Assembly (NCBI GenBank): GCA_900109435.1
Contig: FNZT01000007.1
Coordinates: forward strand, 124,001-188,000
Length of the DNA: 64,000 bases
Source of the DNA: Ruminococcus sp. YRD2003
Lineage (GTDB): Bacteria > Bacillota > Clostridia > Oscillospirales > Ruminococcaceae
Reading direction: 5' to 3'
Below, piece after piece: positions 1-7,287 of the stretch. Position 1 is the first letter of the stretch. Each line of letters opens with the position of its first letter. The notes under the pieces were generated by a model. It was not told the DNA's origin and did not search any database. It saw nothing but the letters and a program-made list of their open reading frames with translations. A program made the translations under genes and the position numbers.

Positions 1-673
1 CATCGTTGAGCTCCTCCATATCCCAGTAGCCGAAGTCGGTATAGGTGTGGCCGCTGGTAATGGCGCAGCAGCAGATGACATAGTCGTAATCCCTGTAATT
101 CGAGCTGAGCTCGATAAACGGCGCCGAATTGAAGAACTCATAGTCCTGACGGTATCTTCTTATCGAGCCGAGCATGGTATTATTCGCCATATTGTGTCCG
201 TAGATAACGATATTCTCGGACTGTTCAGCCTCGTCGCTCCCGAAGTCGTCACGGAAGTCCATGAACATAGCGCCCTCGCGGTGGAGCTGACGGTCAACGC
301 CGTGCTCGAGATAATACGAGTTCACCTCATACGCCTCTCCGCCGTAATAGGGCACGCCCTCGGGTATCTCACCGGGGTCGCGAACAACGGGGTAGTCGAC
401 CTTTGTCTGGTCTATCTTTATCCAGCCAACGATGTCCTTATTCTCTTTAAGGAGCATCTTGGCTCTTTCTGTCATTCCTGTCTCGGACGGGACGTAGTCA
501 TACGCGGGGAGTGTAGTTGACTCGGTAGATACCTGTGTTACGGGCTCTGCCTTGCCGACGATGTGTTCCTCCTTTTCACTGCATCCGAAAAGGGAAGCTG
601 CCGTAAGACCTGCCGCAGCGACAAGTGCTCCGCAGGCAGCAATAAGCTTTGCATTGCTTTTCAATTGAATCAT
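1..673 (-). CDS. Class B-like sortase, lipoprotein-type N-terminus (partial, 3' end outside window)
   Basis: The reading frame starts at ATG 673 and runs off the left edge, so about 224 residues are visible. The N-terminus is a hydrophobic segment ending in LFGC near residue 31, which resembles a lipobox; a plain signal anchor is also possible. The sortase B core follows, with DIVGWIKID, VDYPVV and the catalytic His region YGHNMANN near residue 160. The catalytic Cys and Arg lie outside the window. Sortases are extracytoplasmic transpeptidases that attach proteins to the cell wall or build pili. The start overlaps the stop of the upstream sortase as ATGA and a GAGGA precedes it, so the two genes are probably translationally coupled. 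The fold call is firm; substrate and anchoring are not. Confidence 0.85.
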   Translation of the reverse strand, partial: MIQLKSNAKLIAACGALVAAAGLTAASLFGCSEKEEHIVGKAEPVTQVSTESTTLPAYDYVPSETGMTERAKMLLKENKDIVGWIKIDQTKVDYPVVRDPGEIPEGVPYYGGEAYEVNSYYLEHGVDRQLHREGAMFMDFRDDFGSDEAEQSENIVIYGHNMANNTMLGSIRRYRQDYEFFNSAPFIELSSNYRDYDYVICCCAITSGHTYTDFGYWDMEELND

Positions 674-2238
674 TCCTCGATATTTGCTTTGCTGTTGTCA
701 TTCCCGCTCTGTTTGTACGAAACAAACTTGCTCGGGTCGTATTTTTCATTTGGGTGCGACTCATAATACACATTAGGCCACTTGATATTTTCGTTGGCCT
801 TGCTGTTTTTGGTACCCTCATATAAGTCCTCTCCCACACGGACGCGGCGTGCCATAAGAATGAGTCGACCGCGGTCATTGCCGATGACATCGGTATTGCA
901 GGTAGAGACAGTAAGTATCTGGTCACCGTACTTCACATCGACGTCATTGGTGCGGAGCGTCCTTCTCTTCGCCTCGTCGACGAAATCATAAAACTCGTCC
1001 TCGTCATCGAAGTTGAGGGTATTCCAGCAGTCATACTCGGTATCGCTGTCGTCCTCGGCATCGAGCAGGAAGAAGGAGAATATCTTATAGGTATACTGCT
1101 CGTAGTTGGAGTTGAACTCGATTATCGGGTGGTTCTCGTAGTAATTCTCATTGCGGCGGTAGTATTTCAGCGCGCCGAACATACTCTCGTCAGCCATATT
1201 ATGACCGTAGACGATAAGGTTGTCGGAGCTTTTCTCGGCGAGGCGGTGGTCCTCGACGTGGTCGAAGGTATTGCGCCAGTCAAGGAAAAGCGCGCCCGCG
1301 CGGGATTCTTCGCCCTTGAAGTTGAGGTTGAGATACTTGCTGTTGTCTTTTGCCTGCACAACGGGCAGAGCCACTATCGGCTCGCCGTCAATGGTAGGTA
1401 TAGTCATATAGCCGATGACCTCGGAGTTGATGTCAAGGAGCTTCTTGGCACCGGGCAGGAGGTCGTAATACTTGTCGTCAGCGGGCTTATCGTCCTCGAC
1501 GGAAGTGATTATCGGCGTATATGTACGGTAGATATCGTCGATATTGCTGTACTCCATACGGCTGCGCCAGAGGTCGAGGTAGTAGTCGCCGACCATATAT
1601 CCGCACACGACTATCGCCACGAGCGAGCCGAGGAACACAAACTTTCTGACTATCTCAAGCGGCTTGTCTCCCTTTTCGGGGAAGAGTCCGCGCAGCTTCT
1701 GACCGAGGGTCTTGGGCTTCTTCTTTTTTTTCTTTTTCTTTTTGGGGTCGGTGTGCATACGCGGCTCGGTATGGGGAGTATTCGCCCACGCCTCGCGCGG
1801 CTTTCTCAGCGGGCTGACCGCTGCTCTCGGCGGAGCCGCCTGAACATCGGTCTGCTCTTCGGGCAGCTTCTCATGCGAGGGATACTTCACGGGAGGCTCA
1901 ACAGCCGCAAGCATCTCCGCAGCAGCAGTCTCCGCAGGTGCGTCAGCCTTCTCAGACGGAGCATCCTCCGCTTCGGGAGCCCTCACCTCTGCGGCAGTCT
2001 CAGCCGCTTTGTTCTGCGCAGCGAGCTTGCTCTCTCTCACGCGTCTGAACTTCTCGGCGAAGCTCTCCTCCTCGGCGGGAGGAGCGGTCTCAGCGGGCTG
2101 AGCCTGTACGGGAGTTGTCTCCCTCAGTTCTTCACCGCGGTGCAGTGAATCCCTGATAGCCTTTATCCTTTCGGCTTTTCTCAAAGCCTCGGCGGCGGCT
2201 TGTTCTTCATTCAGTTTATCCAAGTAATTATCGCTCAT
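670..2238 (-). CDS. Class B-like sortase with long charged cytoplasmic N-terminus
   Basis: 522 residues, about twice the usual sortase B length. Residues 1-195 are low-complexity, Ala/Glu/Pro-rich, ending in a run of about nine lysines near residue 170. A single membrane segment (FVFLGSLVAIVVCGYMVG) lies near 200-222. The C-terminal half is a sortase: catalytic His in YGHNMADES (about 346), Cys in LTVSTCNTD (about 446) and Arg in NDRGRL (about 457). It should sit in the membrane with the active site outside, joining wall-sorted proteins to peptidoglycan or pilin. It is followed, with a 4-base overlap, by a second sortase gene. A consensus promoter lies upstream. The long intracellular tail has no recognised fold. 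No LPXTG-type substrate gene is visible in the window. Confidence 0.9.
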   Translation of the reverse strand: MSDNYLDKLNEEQAAAEALRKAERIKAIRDSLHRGEELRETTPVQAQPAETAPPAEEESFAEKFRRVRESKLAAQNKAAETAAEVRAPEAEDAPSEKADAPAETAAAEMLAAVEPPVKYPSHEKLPEEQTDVQAAPPRAAVSPLRKPREAWANTPHTEPRMHTDPKKKKKKKKKPKTLGQKLRGLFPEKGDKPLEIVRKFVFLGSLVAIVVCGYMVGDYYLDLWRSRMEYSNIDDIYRTYTPIITSVEDDKPADDKYYDLLPGAKKLLDINSEVIGYMTIPTIDGEPIVALPVVQAKDNSKYLNLNFKGEESRAGALFLDWRNTFDHVEDHRLAEKSSDNLIVYGHNMADESMFGALKYYRRNENYYENHPIIEFNSNYEQYTYKIFSFFLLDAEDDSDTEYDCWNTLNFDDEDEFYDFVDEAKRRTLRTNDVDVKYGDQILTVSTCNTDVIGNDRGRLILMARRVRVGEDLYEGTKNSKANENIKWPNVYYESHPNEKYDPSKFVSYKQSGNDNSKANIEE

Positions 2239-2312
2239 AAGTTGATTTCAGCCTCCGCGTGTGGTTTGCGGCAGCTGTACCCACATGGCGCAGCTGTCCC
2301 CTTATCTATATA

Positions 2313-2341
2313 ATTTTACACTATCCCCCGTTCCTTGTCAA
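2313..2341 (-). promoter_or_regulatory. Sigma-A-type promoter for the sortase pair
   Basis: On the minus strand a TTGACA (2341-2336) is separated by 17 bases from TAAAAT (2318-2313). It points at the sortase gene starting at 2238. The remaining gene-free DNA from about 2342 to 2520 shows nothing I recognise. Confidence 0.7.
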
Positions 2342-2520
2342 GGTCTGGGGAAAAAGTTTCACAGTATCACCTTGAACTGTTCCGACTTAGTTCACATTCG
2401 CGCCATTATGCACAAAAAACATATGTTGAATTTGTGCAAAACTTAAAATATGTGACCGTGTATCCAATAATGCGGGCGGATATTCTCCTACCCAGCAATT
2501 GTATTGTCTACATTTATCCA

Positions 2521-2623
2521 TGTAGGGGCGCCCTTTGGGCGTCCGCATATTATCGACGGACTGCCAAAGGCAGCTCCTGCAAAGCGAACAGATACCTTCG
2601 GGCGAGCGGAACTCGCCCCTACA
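2521..2623. repeat. Dispersed palindromic repeat, GTAGGGG family, copy 1
   Basis: About 103 bases bounded by TGTAGGGGCG and its exact inverse CGCCCCTACA. Inside are short inverted modules (GCCCTTTGGGC, CTGCCAAAGGCAG). Related copies lie at 4419-4485 and 24559-24626. It sits between thiI and the sortase pair. It contains no gene and behaves like a small mobile or REP-like element; the mechanism of spread is unknown. Confidence 0.75.
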
Positions 2624-2635
2624 AGCAATTTTGCA

Positions 2636-3814
2636 TCACTTGGAATAATTGAACGTTTTCATCTCCGTGCCCTCGACCGCCTTCTGTATCAGCGGCTCGA
2701 AATCGAAGCTGTTCTGTGCCTTTTCGATGTCCTCAAGGCGCGGTCTCACCTTCGGGTGACGAGGAGTGAACACGGTACAGCAGTCCTCGTACGGGAGGGT
2801 AGAAGTCTCGAACGTGTCTATTTTACGCGATATCTCGATTATCTCGGTCTTGTCCATACCCACGAGCGGACGCAGCACGGGTATGCGGCAGACGGCGTCC
2901 GTACAGCCGATAGCCGCCATAGTCTGGCTGGCGACCTGTCCGACGCTTTCGCCCGTGATAAGGGCGAGGCAGTTGTCCTTTTCGGCTATTCTCTGGGCGA
3001 TCTCCATCATCAGACGGCGCATGATTATCGTGAAGAACTCCTCGGGACAGTTGTCCTTGATAGCCTCCTGTATCTCCGTGAACGGCACGCAGTAGAACGC
3101 TATGCCGCCGCACCAGTCGGTGAGCTTCTCGCAGAGCTGCTCGACCTTCAGCTGCGCGCGGTCGGAGGTATAGGGCGGGCTTACGTAGTGTATCGCCGCG
3201 ATATGAACGCCTCGCTTCGCCATCATCCAGCCCGCAACGGGGCTGTCGATGCCTCCCGACAGCAGCAGGAGAGCCTTTCCGCTGCTCCCGACGGGGAGAC
3301 CGCCCGCGCCCTTGATATTCTCGGCGTGAACGTAGGCATTCGTATCACGTATCTCGACCGTCACCGTGACCTCGGGCTCCTTTACGTCGACCGTGAGATT
3401 CGGGAACTTTTCGAGCAGCACTCCGCCGAGCTCCGCGCATATCTCGGGCGACTTCATCGGGAACGCCTTATCCGAGCGCTTCGCCGCGACCTTGAAAGTC
3501 TTAGCCGAGCCAAGCACACCGCCGCAGTAGTCTATCGCCTTTTCGGTGATGTCGGCAAAATCCTTCTCGCAGACGCACGCTCTGCACAGAGCCGCGATAC
3601 CGAAGACCTTGCCCACGCGCTCGACTACCTCATCGAGGTCGATGTCGTCGTCGAGAGGCGTGATATAGGTCGTGGACTGTGCACTCGTCATCTGAAAGTG
3701 ACCGAGACGCTTGAGTCTGCGCTTGATATTCTTAGTGAGCATATCCTCGAAGGACTTCTTGTTCAGTCCCTTGAGCACCATTTCGCCGTATTTTACAAGT
3801 ACTATTTCTTTCAT
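2636..3814 (-). CDS. thiI: tRNA 4-thiouridine synthase ThiI
   Basis: 392 residues, the usual length for Gram-positive ThiI without a rhodanese domain. The N-terminus carries the ferredoxin-like and THUMP domains (KYGEMVLKGLN at the start, VKEPEVTV near 125). The PP-loop adenylation motif SGGIDSPVA is at about residue 185. ThiI adenylates U8 of tRNA and transfers sulfur received from a cysteine desulfurase. Such an enzyme is encoded two genes upstream on the same strand, the classic partner arrangement. An AGGAG sits just before the ATG. The preceding gene ends only 23 bases away, so co-transcription is likely. In organisms without the rhodanese domain the sulfur route through ThiI is less clear; that is general knowledge, not seen here. 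Confidence 0.95.
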   Translation of the reverse strand: MKEIVLVKYGEMVLKGLNKKSFEDMLTKNIKRRLKRLGHFQMTSAQSTTYITPLDDDIDLDEVVERVGKVFGIAALCRACVCEKDFADITEKAIDYCGGVLGSAKTFKVAAKRSDKAFPMKSPEICAELGGVLLEKFPNLTVDVKEPEVTVTVEIRDTNAYVHAENIKGAGGLPVGSSGKALLLLSGGIDSPVAGWMMAKRGVHIAAIHYVSPPYTSDRAQLKVEQLCEKLTDWCGGIAFYCVPFTEIQEAIKDNCPEEFFTIIMRRLMMEIAQRIAEKDNCLALITGESVGQVASQTMAAIGCTDAVCRIPVLRPLVGMDKTEIIEISRKIDTFETSTLPYEDCCTVFTPRHPKVRPRLEDIEKAQNSFDFEPLIQKAVEGTEMKTFNYSK

Positions 3815-3837
3815 AGCTTTCTCCTATACTATTATAA

Positions 3838-4383
3838 TTAGTGATAATATTCAGTCGGCTTGTCCGAGCAGATATAGCCGATAACGTCCTTTGTACCCTT
3901 CAGCACACCGAACATCTCCTGCTGTTCGCCCCTTTCATACGGGCGGAGCATATCGTCCGTGAGGGGCTTCTCCGCGAGCCACGCCTCATATCCGCCTCCC
4001 GCCTTGTACTTTATAAGGAGGTAGTGGGTATCTCGGACAGTAGAGCTGAAATACTGGTTTTCGCCGCTCTCGGGCAGCAGCTCGCACGGCTCGGTTACAA
4101 GACCATCCCTGCCCCATGTAGCCTTGACTATGTACTCCTTGTCCGTGGGAACTTCCTTGCCCTGCTTGGCATAGTAGTCCGTTATATGATTGGTGACAGC
4201 TCTGTAGCAAGTGGTAGTGTTCCCGTTTACGCTGTCCACTTGATACCCTTGAAAGGTATTTCTCCAGATCAAGCATAATAAAACAAGTATCACCGCGCCT
4301 ACGCCAAACAGACAGCCGAAAACTATCAGCAGTATTTTCAGCGGCTTTTTGACCTTTTCCTCTCTGCTCTCAATCTCATCCAT
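3838..4383 (-). CDS. Hypothetical single-pass membrane protein
   Basis: 181 residues from ATG 4383, chosen because GGAGG lies directly upstream; a longer reading would start inside the repeat at 4419-4485. A charged N-terminus (MDEIESREEKVKK) is followed by one strong membrane segment at about residues 16-40. The remainder is an extracytoplasmic domain of about 140 residues without recognised motifs. It contains two cysteines that could pair outside the cell. It lies between the cysteine desulfurase and thiI genes, but nothing in the sequence ties it to sulfur transfer. I do not recognise a family. Confidence 0.75.
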   Translation of the reverse strand: MDEIESREEKVKKPLKILLIVFGCLFGVGAVILVLLCLIWRNTFQGYQVDSVNGNTTTCYRAVTNHITDYYAKQGKEVPTDKEYIVKATWGRDGLVTEPCELLPESGENQYFSSTVRDTHYLLIKYKAGGGYEAWLAEKPLTDDMLRPYERGEQQEMFGVLKGTKDVIGYICSDKPTEYYH

Positions 4384-4418
4384 GATAACGCCTCCTATGC
4401 GGCGACTGGTAATCTCCT

Positions 4419-4485
4419 TGTAGGGGCTGCCTTTGGCAGTCCGCACATCATCTTGACCCACGGACGCCCAAAGGGCGCCCCTACA
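4419..4485. repeat. Dispersed palindromic repeat, GTAGGGG family, copy 2
   Basis: 67 bases bounded by TGTAGGGG and CCCCTACA. It carries the same CTGCCTTTGGCAG and GCCCAAAGGGC modules as copy 1. It is inserted between the cysteine desulfurase and the small membrane protein gene, inside an otherwise co-directional run. Confidence 0.75.
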
Positions 4486-4503
4486 ATCATTCCGAATTGC
4501 TCA

Positions 4504-5631
4504 TCACCCGCGCACTGAGGCTATCCCCTCCGCAAGAGCCTGCGCAAACGCCTCTATTTCGGCTTCGGTGGTCTCGGCGGTCATGCTGATACGGAGCGCC
4601 GAATCCGCGCGCTTGCCCGTGATGCCGAACTGCCCGAGCACGCCGCTCTGCTGCCCCTTCGAGCACGCCGAACCGCTTGAAACGTATATTTCACGGCTTT
4701 CGAGGTAGTGGAGCATTATCTCCGAGCGCTTGCCTGCCGCGGAGATATTCACCACGTAGGGCGAGCCGTCCGCGGGCGAATTGACCTCCACGCCCTCTAT
4801 CGCGGAGAGCAGCTCTGTCAGGCGCGTTTTCAGCGCAGATACGCGCTCAAATCGCTCGCTTATCGTCGGGGAGAGCTTCTCCACTGCCGCACCGAACGCG
4901 CATATCAGCGGCACGCTCTCTGTGCCCGAGCGAATGCCCTTTTCCTGTTTTCCGCCCGTAACTACGGGGATTAGCCGCACTCCTCTGCGTATGTACAGCG
5001 CTCCCACGCCTTTGACTCCGTGTATCTTGTGCCCGCTCAGGGAAATGAGGTCGGCACCGAGCTGATTAGCCTTCACGGGGAGCTTCATATACGCCTGAAC
5101 GCAGTCGGTATGGGTGATGATATCCTTGTAGCAGCGCTTTACAGCGGTAAACACCTCTTTAACTGGCAGTATATAGCCTGTTTCGTTGTTTACATACATC
5201 ATCGTCAGCAGTACGGTGTCCTCATTGCAGGCGGAGATGAAATCCTCGGCATAGAATCTGCCGTCCTCACGCGGTGACACCCTGACCACCTCAAATCCCT
5301 TGTTTTCGAGGTCTGAGAGGGTCTCGTCCACTGAGGCGTGCTCCACAGCGGAGGCGACTATCCTGCGGCGTCTTTTGCCGTAGGCAGCGGAAATTCCGCG
5401 CAGAGCGAGGTTATTGCTCTCGGTCGCACCCGAGGTAAAAATTATGTTGTCGGAAAGCGCTCCGAGCGAGTCCGCAACCGACTTTCTCGCCCTGTCCACA
5501 GCGAGCTGAGCGTTCAGTCCCGCCCTGTGCAAAGACGACGGATTGCCGAAATTATCGGTCATAGCCTCCAGTGCAGCCTGCACAGCTTCGGGACAGGGTT
5601 TTGTGGTGGCGGCGTTGTCGAGATATATCAT
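4504..5631 (-). CDS. Cysteine desulfurase (NifS/IscS family)
   Basis: 375 residues from ATG 5631; AAAGG 11 bases upstream supports this over the in-frame GTG three codons earlier. Fold type I PLP enzyme: N-terminal YLDNAATTKP, the PLP lysine in LSGHKIHGVKG, and the catalytic cysteine in SSGSACSKG near the C-terminus. It converts cysteine to alanine and leaves a persulfide that is passed to ThiI or Fe-S cluster assembly. The short form of the Cys loop and the thiI neighbour two genes downstream fit a tRNA-thiolation desulfurase similar to Bacillus NifZ. That pairing is inferred from context. A perfect sigma-A promoter lies 34 bases upstream. Confidence 0.92.
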   Translation of the reverse strand: MIYLDNAATTKPCPEAVQAALEAMTDNFGNPSSLHRAGLNAQLAVDRARKSVADSLGALSDNIIFTSGATESNNLALRGISAAYGKRRRRIVASAVEHASVDETLSDLENKGFEVVRVSPREDGRFYAEDFISACNEDTVLLTMMYVNNETGYILPVKEVFTAVKRCYKDIITHTDCVQAYMKLPVKANQLGADLISLSGHKIHGVKGVGALYIRRGVRLIPVVTGGKQEKGIRSGTESVPLICAFGAAVEKLSPTISERFERVSALKTRLTELLSAIEGVEVNSPADGSPYVVNISAAGKRSEIMLHYLESREIYVSSGSACSKGQQSGVLGQFGITGKRADSALRISMTAETTEAEIEAFAQALAEGIASVRG

Positions 5632-5664
5632 AAGTTTCACTACCTTTAATATACAATAAATCTT

Positions 5665-5693
5665 ATTATATCATATTTTTTTGAAGTTGTCAA
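5665..5693 (-). promoter_or_regulatory. Consensus sigma-A promoter for the desulfurase-thiI run
   Basis: On the minus strand TTGACA (5693-5688), a 17-base spacer, then TATAAT (5670-5665): perfect matches to both consensus boxes. The start codon at 5631 lies 34 bases downstream. Confidence 0.85.
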
Positions 5694-5751
5694 AAACAGT
5701 GTTTATCACTGAAAAAAGAGTAAAAAAGTGTTTTTTTACACAGGTTTGGAT

Positions 5752-5767
5752 TGTTCCACGTGGAACA
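5752..5767. other. parS-like ParB binding site
   Basis: TGTTCCACGTGGAACA, a perfect 16-base palindrome. It differs from the B. subtilis parS consensus TGTTNCACGTGAAACA at one position and matches the fully symmetric form described in other phyla. A second palindrome, GGAACATATGTTCC (5762-5775), overlaps its right arm. The site is intergenic, between diverging transcription units and about 2 kb from secE-nusG-rplK. In many Firmicutes that block is origin-proximal, where parS sites cluster. An unrelated E-box-like operator is the main alternative. The rest of the gap 5694-5927 holds only a small hairpin (5855-5877). Confidence 0.7.
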
Positions 5768-5927
5768 TATGTTCCTTTAAAGCTGCGAAGCGGGAAAGCG
5801 CAGAACAGTGTCAATATGCTCAAAGACTGTGCCTCTCTTTTGTAGGACATTACAAAGTTGCGGATACACTGCAACTTACCGCGGTTTTATAAGGTATTAC
5901 GTGTGAAAGGACCTGAGAGGAGTTTAC

Positions 5928-5976
5928 AGTCAGTTCACAAATAGTCAACAAAACATTTTCGAAATGATGATATAAT
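5928..5976 (+). promoter_or_regulatory. Extended -10 promoter with upstream direct repeat, peptide cluster 1
   Basis: TATAAT at 5971-5976 is preceded by TGA, giving an extended -10. No good -35 box exists. In its place lie two AGTCA-containing half-sites at 5928-5932 and 5943-5947, 15 bases apart, within the related stretches ACAGTCAGT and ATAGTCAAC. This suggests activator-dependent transcription of the peptide genes starting at 6012; the activator is unknown. Confidence 0.45.
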
Positions 5977-6011
5977 ATGTATATAATCACGATATGAGGA
6001 GGTTGTCCGCT

Positions 6012-6212
6012 ATGACCGATAACATCAACAAAATTCCAGACAATGAAAATCTCGACCTCGATCAGCTCAAAAATGTGAGCGGAGGCAATTTTGTAATAGT
6101 CGGCGGAAACAATAATAAAGAAATAACGCCAAATGGCCCTTTGGAAGATGCTCTCCAATATGCACAGGAACAAGGTATAAGCACAGACAAAAAACTGAAA
6201 ACTCTTCCCTGA
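6012..6212 (+). CDS. Double-glycine leader peptide precursor (short leader)
   Basis: 66 residues from ATG 6012; AGGAGG at 5997-6002 fixes this start over the in-frame ATG at 5994. The leader MTDNINKIPDNENLDLDQL ends in NVSGG at about residue 24. This is the bacteriocin-type ELxxVxGG cleavage signature recognised by peptidase-containing ABC exporters. The core, about 42 residues, is Gly/Asn-rich at first, then contains PLEDALQYAQEQGIS. Cys is absent, so thioether chemistry is unlikely. The leader is nearly the same as those at 6976 and 7288. First gene of a five-peptide array on the plus strand. Function (bacteriocin, signal or other secreted peptide) cannot be told from sequence. Confidence 0.75.
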   Translation: MTDNINKIPDNENLDLDQLKNVSGGNFVIVGGNNNKEITPNGPLEDALQYAQEQGISTDKKLKTLP

Positions 6213-6254
6213 GATACATCTGTATCCAACTATTTTAATAAGGAGGAAAATACT

Positions 6255-6572
6255 ATGAAAGCTGACATTGAAAAATATATCGGAGGTTTAGACCCCGTAT
6301 TACAGGGAAAGGCGCGTCAGTGCAAAACAAAGGAAGAGCTCAGCGCCTTTATCGCCGATAATGACCTCGAACTCCCCGAAGACGCTCTGGAGCTTGTTTC
6401 GGGCGGCTGCGGAACCTCTACACCGAAAAAGCCATACTGCAAATATTGCGGCACTGCGGTATACGATTTAATTTGTCAAGACTCACACAAAAAGGGTATG
6501 CAAAGCGCCCCTTATGTTTGTTGGAACGGCTGCGGCAGACACCTGAATTCAAACGAGGTCGAATGGCGATAA
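6255..6572 (+). CDS. Nif11-type leader peptide precursor with Cys-rich zinc-ribbon-like core
   Basis: 105 residues with AAGGAGG upstream. Residues 1-51 form a Nif11-like leader (IEKYIGGLDP, KTKEELSAFIADN, ALELVSGG), the type found on precursors of ribosomally made, modified peptides. The core of about 54 residues has six Cys: one directly after VSGG, a CKYCG knuckle, an IC, and VCWNGC. The paired CxxCG and CxxxC look like a zinc ribbon. It is a tandem duplicate of the next gene: leaders share 49 of 51 residues while the cores diverge. No maturase or exporter adjoins; the radical SAM enzyme at 18140 could act in trans, which is inference. Confidence 0.8.
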   Translation: MKADIEKYIGGLDPVLQGKARQCKTKEELSAFIADNDLELPEDALELVSGGCGTSTPKKPYCKYCGTAVYDLICQDSHKKGMQSAPYVCWNGCGRHLNSNEVEWR

Positions 6573-6614
6573 TCAAAGAGTAACAAATCAAGTTTTATCA
6601 AGGAGGAAAATACT

Positions 6615-6923
6615 ATGAAAGCTGACATCGAAAAATACATCGGAGGTTTAGACCCCGAATTACAGGGAAAGGCGCGTCAGTGCAAAACAAAGGAAGAACT
6701 CAGCGCCTTTATCGCCGATAATGACCTCGAACTCCCCCAAGACGCTCTGGAGCTTGTTTCGGGAGGCTGCGGAACTCCAACACCACCAAAAGCCGCATAC
6801 TGCAAATACTGCGGAAATGCAGTGGCAGTACTCATTCCTACACAAGGCGGCAAAAAGAACTATATATGCTATGCAGATCACTGCGGAAAACCGCTTTCCG
6901 AAAGCGAGGTCGTCTGGCGATAA
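6615..6923 (+). CDS. Nif11-type leader peptide precursor with Cys-rich core (duplicate)
   Basis: 102 residues. The ribosome binding site and leader are almost identical at DNA level to the gene at 6255, indicating a recent tandem duplication. The leader ends ALELVSGG; the core has five Cys: one right after the GG, CKYCG, YIC and DHCG. The spacing CxxC...CxxxxC again suggests a treble-clef or zinc-ribbon-like metal site or, alternatively, thioether crosslinks placed by a radical SAM enzyme. The C-terminal ESEVVWR resembles the neighbour's NEVEWR, so the core ends are under constraint. Confidence 0.8.
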   Translation: MKADIEKYIGGLDPELQGKARQCKTKEELSAFIADNDLELPQDALELVSGGCGTPTPPKAAYCKYCGNAVAVLIPTQGGKKNYICYADHCGKPLSESEVVWR

Positions 6924-6975
6924 TCCCTGCAGAGCCGTAAACAAATCATATAATTGATTTCAAGGAGGTATTATT

Positions 6976-7275
6976 ATGACTGATAACATCAACAAGAACA
7001 TCGAAAACGAAGAGCTCGACCTTGAACAGCTCGAAAATGTGAGCGGCGGTCTCAATTATAACAAGCTCGCTTTAGCCGATAGTAAACTGATGATGGGCGA
7101 CAAGATGATGATGGGCGACATGAAGTTAGGCATGGCTTCAGGCTTGGCTTCAGGCTTGGCTTCAGGCTTGGCTTCAGGCTTGGCTTCAGGCTTGGCTTCA
7201 GGCTTGGCAGCAGATCAGGCAATGGGGCTCGCTGATAACGCCGCGATCTTTAAAGGCGGCAAAAAAATGGAGTAA
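6976..7275 (+). CDS. Double-glycine leader peptide with GLAS tandem repeats
   Basis: 99 residues, AAGGAGG upstream. The leader MTDNINKNIENEELDLEQL ends in ENVSGG (about residue 25), as in 6012 and 7288. The core is low-complexity: Met/Asp/Lys-rich (MMGDKMMMGDM), then GMAS, five GLAS units and GLAA, then a short tail with GGKKME. The GLAS block is encoded by an exact 12-base DNA tandem repeat, so copy number could change by slippage without breaking the frame. It has no Cys. It could be an antimicrobial-like amphipathic or Gly/Ala/Ser-rich secreted peptide. I know no characterised homologue. Confidence 0.75.
   Translation: MTDNINKNIENEELDLEQLENVSGGLNYNKLALADSKLMMGDKMMMGDMKLGMASGLASGLASGLASGLASGLASGLAADQAMGLADNAAIFKGGKKME
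7129..7212 (+). repeat. 12-base in-frame tandem repeat
   Basis: Unit GGCTTGGCTTCA, five perfect copies at 7141-7200, with one diverged copy on each side (7129-7140 and 7201-7212). It encodes Gly-Leu-Ala-Ser. There are no spacers, so it is not a CRISPR array. Confidence 0.95.
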
Positions 7276-7287
7276 GGAGGAGTCTCT

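Noticed and set aside
1129..2148. Long open frame on the plus strand opposite the sortase gene
   Set aside because: Low-complexity shadow of the sortase frame with no binding site or family motifs; similar antisense frames opposite ftsK, PL11, the GH9 genes and thiI were rejected for the same reason.
5994..6011. Upstream ATG (5994) as start of the first peptide gene
   Set aside because: It overlaps the AGGAGG binding site that serves ATG 6012, and only the latter gives the MTDNIN leader shared by two other genes.
7129..7212. Direct repeats that might suggest a CRISPR array
   Set aside because: Units are 12 bases, contiguous, without spacers and in frame inside a peptide gene.
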